NCBI RefSeq assembly: GCF_022605725.1
Contig: NC_065564.1
Coordinates: forward strand, 5,744,698 to 5,808,697
DNA length: 64,000 bases
Direction of reading: 5' to 3'
Origin: Anthonomus grandis grandis
Taxonomy: Eukaryota; Arthropoda; Insecta; Coleoptera; Curculionidae
A program made the translations under genes and the position numbers. How positions within the stretch are numbered: position 1 is the first letter of the stretch; each line of letters begins with the position of its first letter. Below are positions 55,102 through 64,000 of this stretch, one piece after another. Below the pieces are notes generated by a model that saw only the letters and a list, made by a program, of their open reading frames with translations, was not told where the DNA came from and searched no databases.

Positions 55102-58100
55102 TTAATTTTCCTGACTTAAATTTGACTTATATCTCATCTGATAGTGCTGGATCTGCTTGAGCAGTTTGGTCAGATGGAAGGCGGCCTCCGGATTGTTGTA
55201 CTCCTTAAATTTGATCTTCGTCTCTTTGCTCTCCTTGGAGGGTAAGCTCGCCTGGCTGCGCTTCTCCTTCAGCTGCTTCACTTGCTGCTTAAGCGCTTGC
55301 ACCTCCTTGTACAGCGTCATCACCATGGTGATCTCCTCCTCCTTCTTAGTTAGTTCCGCCTCAAGCCTCTCGAGCTCCTTGGTGGCCTTCTCGTCAGAAC
55401 CTGACTGGCTTTGCTGAGACAAGTCCTCGTATTTCCTGTGAAGGGAATGATTAGTATTGACTTACTCTCAAGCCTTGACATACTTGTTCAGTTGCTCAAA
55501 ATCGTCATGCAAGTTAGTAAGCACTTCTTTCAAGTTCTTCTCTCTGCCATTCAAAGTCTCCTCCTTCTGGGTGTCTGGGTTGCCTGTTAAGGTTTGCACT
55601 TGGGTCTCGTTGTTGTTCTTCTCAAGTTTCAAGCCGTTCTTTGCACTCTTGTACCTTCTTAGTCTCTTCTTCAGCTGGTTCTCTATTATCTACGAAATAT
55701 GTTAACAAATCCTCCGACTAATTTAACACAAAACCTCTACCTGAGAATTCAAGCTGTTCTCAGTAATGGTTCTGATGTTCCTCTGGTATCTGTTGGCGAT
55801 TTGCTGGAAAGCCACGTTTGGTTGGGCCACGCATGTGCACTGCTCGGCCGCCACACTCTTATCGACCCTCCACGACGGGGTCTTGGTGGTCTTCACCTCC
55901 ATATCGCCAGAAGGTCCGGTGATGATCATGGTCTGAGTCTGTGGCGAGTCGCTGACCTCATCCTCATCACATTCCTCGATGGTTTCTTCAGGTACGTTTC
56001 TCGCTTGCTCTTGCAACTGTTGCATGTTAAGAAAGGTGTTGGATAGAGGGCACTTGGACCCCGCATGTCTACAAAACCAGCCAATTAATACGCAAGTATG
56101 TCTCACCAAAGCATGCTTACGATATCTTCGAGTTAATCGTGGACACCAGCATGGAAAAATGCTTGCTGTTGACCTTCTCTGCGGCCAGGCCGATGTTGTG
56201 AGCCAAAGTGGGCGAGATCCCGTTGATCGGTTGTCGGTTTTTAATAATGTTCATCACTTGCTGGATGTTGATCCCGATATTGTGGCTCTGGGTGGTCGAA
56301 ATGGCCGCGCAAAACGGGATCGTCTTCAGATTCAGATTCCCCAGGTAGCTCTTGGCCACTTGCTTCATCCTGGAGGCAACCGTTGGTAGCTCATAGTTCT
56401 TGCTGTAGCAGCAGCTGACCGTGGTGCGTGGCGCTTGTGGGGTATCACAAGAAAACGCTTGGCTGTAGGGGTAAGTGAATTCACTCTTACAGATCTCGTC
56501 TTTTCTGAGGATGTTCAGAGGAGGGACGTGCGGTCCCTCGTCCGCCTTAAAGTTCCTTGGGGTAAACCTCTCCTTCTGCTGCCTAGATTTCTTCAGGTTG
56601 CTCTCGTCTGAGTCGCTATGCTTTAAAGCGTCATTATGGTAGATCTCCACCAAGTTGTTGTTCTTGGTGTTCATCTTTCCCAAGATCCTGTTACGGATCA
56701 ACGTCGAAGATCTCTTTTCCAGCACCGCAGTAGACTTGGTGCTGATCGAACGGGATCTGCGCTCCATTCGTGACACTTTCTTTATGGCGTGCTGCGACGA
56801 GGTCTTGGCACTCCGCACTGACTTGCGCTTTTGCCCTCTAGCCTTCAGTTGTAACACGGGGCTGCTTTCAATGTTCAGCTCTGGAACGGTTGCTACATCT
56901 TTCTGTTTCGCTTCGGCGCCCTCACTCTCCGGACAATCTAGACCACGGGCAGCATGAGTGGAATTAAAACATATCAGGGGTGAGTACTCACGTGGAGAGA
57001 CCCCTGTGGATATTTTCACCCTGGGGGTGGTGATCTGTGAGTGAATTTCCGACAAACGGTTCACAGAGTTTGTGATTCCGTTCAGGATGTTATTGATCGT
57101 TCGTACGGCCGCTCCGGTGTTGTCTGTGCCGATCTGGTATGATTTTTGCTTATTGGGTTGGCTGCATGACGTCACGATGCTTTTGAAGTCGTTGTTGCTG
57201 CTGCCAGAGGTCTCATCTAGCACCACTAAGGTTAAGCGTTTTTAAGAATTAGTTGATAGTTAGTTGCAACAATTTACCGCTAGAGTTCTTTAAAGGACTT
57301 GCGCTACTCTTGGGTTTGTTCTGCGCGGACTTGTTCACTCCGTAGACCTGCTTCATGTAATCCAGCTGATCTTTGAGGGTGTTGCATCTTGATTCGGCCA
57401 TTTCCAGTTGCTCTTCTATATCTAGCAAGATTATAGAAGATTATTACTTGATTAATTCAAGTAAAAATTTCATAAAGACTTTGAACCTACGGACCAGGGC
57501 CCCCAAAGACACACCTGAAAAGGTAAACATGTCAACCGCTGACAGAGTCGTCAAAACTCCCCGAAAATGGATGCCCAACAACACAGACCCGTATCCAGAA
57601 CCGTATACTTCTTGCACGAGAGACTGGCCAAGCGCAGGCGCGATCGCTACCTGATCAATCTGGCCAGGGCCTACCATCAATTAGGCTTCAGAGTGACCTT
57701 CTATACGTCCAGCTACAATAGGGCCGAAGACTTGGATGATACCAAAGTAGGTGGCCTCAAGCCTTCCCTCGTGCCTTGCTAATAAATACTTTTCTAGTTC
57801 CTCGACAGAGTCAAAATAAAACACTCTGGATGGTGGATCCCGAAGAGCCTGTTCGGCCTCTGTAGGCGCCCTTTTGCTGTTTTAAGATCGATCTGTATGG
57901 CTTGCAAGGTGATCCTGAACCCTCCAAAAGAAACCTCGGTTATAGTTCTGGATATTAGCACCGTAGCGCTGTATCTGCTGCACCTCTTTACCAGACACAA
58001 GCTGTTTTATGTGGAGTCTTTTGAGGAGATTCCTGATGTCTGTGAGCATACGGTTTATTCACCGTCACTGTTGGAAGCGAAATTCATCAAGCTGGCAGAC

Positions 58101-59178
58101 GAGATCCTGGTGGAGACAGCCATGTTTGCTGACCTACTCAAGAAGTCTTTTCCAGCTTTGGGCAAAGAGCCTACAGTGCTCTATCCAGCCGTTGACGTGG
58201 GCCTCTGGGACTCCCAAGTGATCCAGATCGAACGGATCATTCCCGATTTGTTGGAGAACACCATCCTGTTTTTGTCAGTAGGCAAGTTTAATAGGTCGTC
58301 GAACTTCAGATTGGCCCTGGACGCTTTTGAGCTGTTGCTACAGATGCTGGACGACTCCCAGGTGACCAAGAGGTTCCAACTAGTCATAGCAGGCAACTGT
58401 AGGACCCTCAACGAAAAACTCTACTACAACGAAATGGTTGCTTTGGCAAAGGACCGTCTGTGTGCCTCCCAGGTCAGCATTCTAAAACAGCTTCCGGTGG
58501 TTCACGAGAAGACTTTACTGACTGAGTCAGCAGTGGTGATTCACCCTTCAAAAGCTGACATGCAGGCGGACTTCTTGCTGAAAGCGATGAGCTTAGGGAA
58601 GCCTATAGTGGCCACAAACAAGGGAATAGCCCCCAGGATCCTACAGAACAAATTCACCGGGATTATGACGGAACCGGACCCTACAGCCATGGCGCAAGTG
58701 CTCAAGAAACTGATGAGGAGTCCGCATCTGCAGTCGTTCTTAGGGGAGCTGGCCAGAGATGGGTTTCAGAAAAATTACAGTTACCAAAGGTTCTGCGATA
58801 GGGTGGTGGAGCTAATGATGCCCAAGGCAACCGCCCTTAAATACACGAAATCTGAGAAGTCTTTGATTAATGACGGGGTTAATAAATCCAATTAATTAAC
58901 GAGTTTTATGTTTTTTTTTACCTTGTAAGCGAACGTCGTTGGTTTTTCGGGCCGATTGGCTGCCGCTAGGGTGGGGGGGTTTGTTCAGGTTAGGATCTGG
59001 AATGGATGTGAGTTAAGTTCAGTAGCGGTGAGTTGTTGTTGTGAATAATGGGGATCTACGCAAGGAGCTGCGTAACATCTCACCGCTTCACTTTTGATGC
59101 CTTAAAGGCTAGGCTAGGCGAGCTGAACTTACCAGAAGAGGCGACCAGTTCCAGTTCAGTATGGAAGGTGCAGCTCAT
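55102..59178 (-). CDS. Cep57-like centrosomal coiled-coil protein
   Basis: Cep57 family proteins sit at centrosomes/centrioles and bind microtubules. Exons: 59133-59178, 57278-57421, 56121-57225, 55741-56068, 55484-55689 and 55102-55435; phases close, 720 residues. Exon 2 encodes an N-terminal coiled coil (EEQLEMAESRCNTLKDQLDY) resembling the Cep57 centrosome-localisation region. A long Ser/Lys-rich middle follows. The C-terminal coiled coil (EKNLKEVLTNLHDDFEQL; ELERLEAELTKKEEEITMV) resembles the Cep57 microtubule-binding domain. Within exon 3, positions 56938-56991 look like a 54-bp intron (GTGAGT...CTAG) with no stop and a length divisible by three, so it may be spliced or retained. Intron 1 contains the ALG2-like gene on the other strand. 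Family assignment rests on two motifs and layout only. Confidence 0.6.
57567..58895 (+). CDS. Diverged ALG2-like glycosyltransferase (GT4 fold), probably catalytically altered
   Basis: ALG2 adds the second and third mannose to the dolichol-linked glycan on the cytosolic ER face. Two exons, 57567-57746 and 57798-58895, 425 residues, near the family's usual ~415. Matches: FLH followed by ARAYHQLGFRVTFYTSSYNR (exon 1), LFTRHKLFYVESFEEIPD, DEILVETAMFADLLKKSFP, VLYPAVDVGLWD, LVIAGNCRTLNEKLYYNEMV, GKPIVATNKG and GIMTEPDP. Key motifs are lost: the glycine-rich GIGGAER loop is replaced by ERLAKRRRDR, and the E-x7-E donor motif expected just before the GKP segment reads ADMQADFLLK without either Glu. 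The frame is intact and codon use normal, so I read a diverged paralogue, perhaps a pseudoenzyme. AATAAA at 58881-58886 lies within the last codons. It is nested in the Cep57-like first intron, antisense. Confidence 0.75.
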
Positions 59179-62100
59179 GTCAAACGGGCGATAAACCAAA
59201 TAAAAAAACCGAATTATTTGTTTTAAACGGCACAATAATGTACAAACGGGGCAAAAAAATTGATTTTACTGAAAACGCGTTACATGACAACTGTCAATGT
59301 CACAACACGTGTCACTTTTTAAGGTAACCAGCGCGCACGTACAGGGTGGGTGAGAAAACTATACGGCCTGACCTTTGCGGTTTATTTTTTGTTTTTTAAC
59401 GGTCCTTCGAGCCGGAAGAGATACCGATTTCGTAATTGGCTTTTCTTCACTTGTGCGGTAATGGTGGGGAATTATCGGGGCGATATGATGGTATATTTTG
59501 CCGGCACCGTGTGATTACAGTAAGTGATTATTGATGGGAACTGGTGCCCACGGGGGGGCCTAGAAAAGAGGAGGAAAGTATTGGGATTTGTGGGTTATTC
59601 ATTTTTTTTTATCATAGAGCATTGTTATTGTGCACCAAGATGGCCCCAATCCGGCAGCATTTGTCGCGCAACTTTGGTAAACGACACTTCTTAAGCTGCG
59701 TCTACACGACGTCATCAATCTGCTAGGGTGCGAGGTGGCAAATCTTAGTTTTTTCCGTGTTTAACATACCGTGACATGTAAATAAATTAATTAAATAATA
59801 TGGCGGTCGCGCAGCAAGCTGACAAAAGACACGTATCATTATAAATAATTTAAATTGAAAAACAACGAAATAATGGCCGGGTATATTCCTAGAACTGACA
59901 CTAAACGTGAGTAATAAGGTGCTATTAATATCGTACACACGCCATGTTACAAAATGATTTATCTGAACGCAAATATGAATTACGTTTATGACAGTGTGCG
60001 GTTGTTTTAAGCGTTTGTTGACTTTTTTTATGCGTTTGCGTTTTATTCTTCGCCACGTCTGAGCTTGATTCAGCAATGACAGCAACATCTATCGCGCAAC
60101 ACAATATTGAAAAATCTGAGGCACGTACTGCGACCACAAAACTGAATCTCCTAAATGCAAACGGTTCGAATTGAAATTCCGAAATCGCCTCACGTATCTT
60201 GTCACGAGCATCGTACAGGAAATGTTTACGGTTGTTTCTTTCGCGGTAAACCAGGCACCGAAAAAAACCCAATTGTTTTACCAGAAAATCGTGATTTAGG
60301 TTAGCAGAGGAGCTTTGTACAACCCTGTGTTAGCCGCCGATTTGGTTTAGTAATGCGCTTCGAGTTGCGCAGCATGACAGTGGCAAACGAGAGTCAATTA
60401 CAGGAGCTCACTGTCTTGAAGTCGGGCACTTGCAGAATCCTTGGATTTTCTCATTAGTCTCTGATGTAGGAAGAATGTACATATCAACGCTCAGTACTCG
60501 CGAGATTACGCCATCGCTATGTCCGGTAGGTGCGAGAGATGGAATCACAAAAGATAGCGACGCACGGCCATTACGCGTGTCATGCCTAAGTTGGACTAAG
60601 TAATGGCCTGACAACCTGCCCGAAAATGGCCTTATTCGCTCGCTTTTTCATTCATGAACGCTGCAGTAACGAGAGAGGAATATCTTCTTTTCGGTTTTGA
60701 CCGAGTTATGCGGTAAACGCGCCGTGGCGCGAGTAATTATAAGTCGGTTCAAAGGTGATTCCATTTTCTGCAAAAGGCACTTAATAACATACAATTAAGC
60801 ACTCCGAGAAAGGTATTGTTACGTTACGCTATGACAATTTATAATTATCGTTACTGTAAAAATATTTTTTTTAACGGGAAACGTGACCCGGAGGCGTAAA
60901 AATCGACTGCGCTGTGAGTTAGTTCCGGGTTTTACGTTCCAATACATCTTAAAATATTAAATAGTTAGCAACCTTTGTTGCGCAACTTGTGTCAAATCTC
61001 GTTTTTTGTCTTTAAGAGAAAATCTCTACGCACCAAGTTTTATAATTGGTCGCGCAACCCATTTATTTTAAGTAGACAGGCGCAAGGGATTGTATAACCT
61101 AAAAAAATCTTCAGTTTTCTAATATTAATTACGCCACTCGTTAAAAAGTTAATAATATTGAAACTGAGTTTTGACCCAAATCTATAAAGAAAAAAGCTGC
61201 AAAGTACCAATTTAAGACACTCTGAGCGCAAAAACTTTTGCTGCGCAACCGATTTGACTACTGTGTACCGAAATGCGCGCTCTAAAGCAAAAATGAACTG
61301 TGCGCATGAAGCGTTTTTTTTTTTACAAGTTTGTTGCGCAACTCCCGATTCCGCATTAGAAATCGAACTAGTCAAAAATATCCATCCCGACATCGATTTC
61401 AAACCGAATGCCCTAGACGAAAAAAATGTTGCGCGTCATCCCACGCGATAATGACCCCATAATCAGCGCGATATTGCTTCACCCACCTGTCTGACTAAAA
61501 GCGCCAAATCAATGCACGAAAATAACATAGGGAGACTTTTATTTGCATGCGAAAAATAATTGTCAATGGCCGGCTCTGGCTAAATTACAGGGCAGGACCC
61601 GTGTCAGGATGGTTGTGTCATCATCAATCGTAGAAACGCTACACCACGGAGATGATTACAGTTATCTGTCGTCTGCTAAGAGTGGCAATTAGGAGCAAAA
61701 TCATCGGTACCGTGATCTGTTCACACTTGCAGCGTGCACGCTGACAGGTTATTATGATGACCATTTTTCCACATTCGAAAAAAGAAAAAACAAGGACAAT
61801 TGCACGTGCCCCATAAGCACCATAAAACCGAGCGACGATGGGTTGGTTATACCTGAGTGGACATTTCACTTAGTTAAACTTGCGGTTTTTGGTTTATTGT
61901 GTTTAAGTTAATTCGGCACGGCTGATCGGAGCTTTTATGCCGGTTTACCGTGAAACGAGCCTAACTAGGAGGTCCGTAATGCCTCGGGGGACCTTTTTTC
62001 TACACTTTCATTATTAATTATTTACTTGGAGAAGAAGAGAAAGACTAGGCATCTGTTACACTTCCACTTTGCACAACCCTATCGCAGCTCACATATCTGT

Positions 62101-62759
62101 CAACTGTCAATTATCCGTCAGAATAAGTACAAGATGAAGGATTTCCAAAAGCCTATCACCTGCCAATCAGTAACTCTTTAATTGCCATGTGCAATGCAAG
62201 CAATTCCCTGAATTAAATTTCACTTGTCACACGACAAGAAGATTTATGGAGATGTCATCTGTCATTAGTTTGTCACAGTCAAAGCTCAAAAAATGCAAAG
62301 AGGACAACCCTGCGTCAGCTGTCATCCGTCACGAGAACGTAAACCCCAGACGACGCTTCGTCAGCTCTTTCTTTGGACAGTCCTGACTCACTGTCTCTTG
62401 TCACAATGCTGTGTGTTGAACTAGGAGCGAAATTTAATGCCGTCCAAGATTTTTAGGAAAGTATTTTTTTGCCGTTAGATGAGTCAATTATCAATGATAC
62501 ATCTTTAGATTATCAATACTGCCTATGGACAACCCTGGCCTGACTGTCACCTGTCGCAATGGTGTGAGTCAAGTGCTAACGTAGGAAGCGAATTTAAATA
62601 CCAGATAAGTTGGTTTTTTGGGAAAACGATGGTAGCGCCGCCATTTTAGTAAAATTTAGATTTCTCAGTCCCAGGAGCATCTATTTCATCAAATTTCCAA
62701 CAGTACAGTCTTGGGTTAAGTGTCACTTGTCACGAATATGATTGGTGTTCTTTTGGACG
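59179..62759. other. Gene-free stretch with a cluster of TTGCGCAA-type palindromes
   Basis: No coding exon can be supported. The perfect palindrome gttgcgcaac occurs at 60977-60986 and 61333-61342; near-matches (cgcgcaac, ctgcgcaacc, gttgcgcagc, gttgcgcgtc) lie at about 59663, 60091, 60364, 61051, 61241 and 61428. TTGCGCAA is the consensus for C/EBP-type bZIP factors. From 62.05 to 62.75 kb many tgtcacctgtc / ctgtcatccgtcac words occur, resembling a short degenerate repeat. Confidence 0.5.
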
Positions 62760-63317
62760 ACCCTGAGGTCGCTGTCATTTATATCAAAAACGACAGTGAC
62801 GCCCCCATTTTTTGATTATAATTATTTTCTGCAAAAAAACTGTTTTTCATTAACCCTACCCTTAGCCCCCCACCCACCCTACGCACCTTACCAGTAAGAA
62901 ATTATTTTCAAAAATCGTTGTTTTAAAAAATAATAAGCATGAATAATGGGGTGGTTTCGTCGTTAATATCTAATCTAATAACACAGTTTGTTTATTTAAA
63001 TTTGATATAATTATATATATTGATAAATATTTAATACAAAAACAGTGCTATTAGATTGGATATTATTGACGAAAAACGGTGATTTTTCAAAAGAATTTCT
63101 TACTGGGCAAACGTTTGGGGTGGGTGGGGGGCTAAGGGTTGTTTTGATGAAAAACAATGTTTTTGCAGAACTTATATTTTCATTATTTAATATAATAACA
63201 GCGTTATTAGAATGGATAATATGAGCGACGATGATGAATATGACAACCCTGAGGTCGCTGTCATCTGTCACTAGTCATTTACATCAAAAACGACAGTGAC
63301 GCCCCCATTTTTTGATC
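62760..63317. repeat. Direct repeat (62760-62816 and 63245-63317) flanking fold-back copy 3
   Basis: Both copies contain accctgaggtcgctgtcat and end acgcccccattttttgat; the right copy has an extra ~16 bp (ctgtcactagtcattt). Between them sits the third fold-back element. This is longer than any ordinary target duplication, so it may be a local tandem repeat that was invaded. Confidence 0.7.
62817..63244. mobile_element. G-run fold-back element, copy 3 (minimal)
   Basis: One C-rich arm (62861-62880, gccccccacccaccctacgc) and one G-rich block (63117-63138), with a shared central part (cacagtttgtttatttaaat, gatataattatatata). It represents the basic one-C/one-G unit from which copies 1 and 2 seem expanded, and lacks the longer flanks they share. 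Confidence 0.75.
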
Positions 63318-64000
63318 AATACTTCGTTGGAAAAGAAATTTAAGGCTCCATTATTTAAAATTGATTAATGACTGCTTGAAATGCGTCATTTATGCAATTT
63401 TCTTTGGCTAATAAACAAACAAAATGAATCATTTATGGATTAAATCACACATCTATTGTTACAAAATAGATCATGCATTAATCGGTAATTACCGAAACCA
63501 TGGATAAACTAATATATGGAAATTGATATTTTCCGGGAAATGTCAGGTGTCACTGTCATGACGCCATCACCATGTTAATAACTCTATGACGGAATAGGTT
63601 AGTCACAATAATTTTTAAATATTAATTAGTCGTTGGACACTTGGTATATTTCCCCCCCCCCTGTCTCCCCACTCTTGTGGTATGTTTTTTCCCAAAAAAA
63701 CCGGCGTATCCACCCACCGAAAAATCAATTACGAGTTCGGGCCAATGGGGGAACATCTCGTCACGCCGTCGCTCTCAATTTTCCTTTTTTGCTCGATTGT
63801 TCCCACGCAGTCGCGTGGAAATTTTTTTTTCAAATGGCGCACAACAGGAGGATTTTCCGTTAAGTCTCGATAGTAAAAAGTAAGAGCCCTGGCGGGCAAA
63901 CTCCGAATCTTTAGGGGGGAAATTTGAAATTTTAGTCCGCTCTTGATAAGACATCTTAATTTTCCGGGCTATACCCAAACATGCCTGTGATTTCCACCGT
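63318..64000. other. Right-end stretch without recognised features
   Basis: AT-rich DNA with a homopolymer-rich piece (cccccccccctgtctcccc at about 63652). No exon, RNA gene or repeat supported. Confidence 0.4.

Noticed and set aside
1..64000. tRNA, rRNA or CRISPR-like arrays
   Set aside because: Regularly spaced repeats here are satellites without spacers of the CRISPR kind, and I saw no cloverleaf or rRNA segment; a covariance-model scan would be needed to exclude tRNAs fully.

Overview
This is a 64-kb piece of a eukaryotic nuclear genome, almost certainly an insect and possibly a beetle (the order is a weak inference). Exons are short and GC-richer than their surroundings, introns are GT-AG with one GC-AG exception, and non-coding DNA is AT-rich and loaded with satellites, miniature inverted-repeat elements and Tc1/mariner relics. 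A calpain of the insect CalpA type (hydrophobic insert between EF-hands 1 and 2), one broad deoxynucleoside kinase and a head-to-head pair of membrane UDP-glycosyltransferases (UGTs) support an insect. Gene models were assembled by hand from reading frames and splice sites; exon phases close in every multi-exon model given here.

Left part (1-14.4 kb), compact housekeeping genes: the 5' part of an ArfGAP/dual-PH protein (ADAP/centaurin-alpha, minus), a TIR-bounded element filled with a degenerate satellite, Sec24C/D (minus), mitochondrial thioredoxin (plus), Cdc37 (minus, convergent with thioredoxin), deoxynucleoside kinase (plus) and an IMPACT/RWD protein (minus). Two tiny hAT-type elements with intact 8-bp target duplications sit in the two divergent promoters.

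Middle-left (14.6-26.6 kb): about 5 kb of AT-rich satellite with a 787-bp internal duplication, then two UGT genes transcribed away from each other, separated by ten copies of a 188/189-bp satellite. The same satellite family, more diverged, is found at 4.1-5.0 kb.

Middle (27-54 kb): a large calpain A gene. Several candidate N-terminal exons, all ending in phase 0, lie at 28.4-35.3 kb. A nested cysteine-rich gene, a 195/179-bp satellite, three fold-back or Tc1/mariner units and LINE scraps fill its introns. The protease core is at 43.4-46.0 kb. One exon can either splice on to a five-EF-hand (PEF) domain or read through into a Gly/Tyr/Pro-rich tail and stop. The 5.5-kb intron before the last four EF-hand exons holds the whole IFT122 gene on the opposite strand, with a small tandem duplication spanning the calpain/IFT122 boundary.

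Right part (54-64 kb): a Cep57-like coiled-coil gene (minus) whose first intron contains a diverged ALG2-like glycosyltransferase gene (plus) that has lost family-defining motifs. The last 4.8 kb has no gene I can support. It holds a cluster of TTGCGCAA-type palindromes and a third copy of the G-rich fold-back element.

No single new multi-gene system is evident. The strongest candidates for something undescribed are the calpain alternative N- and C-termini, the cysteine-rich intronic gene, the motif-depleted ALG2-like protein, and the G-run fold-back family that served twice as a landing site for different mariner elements.
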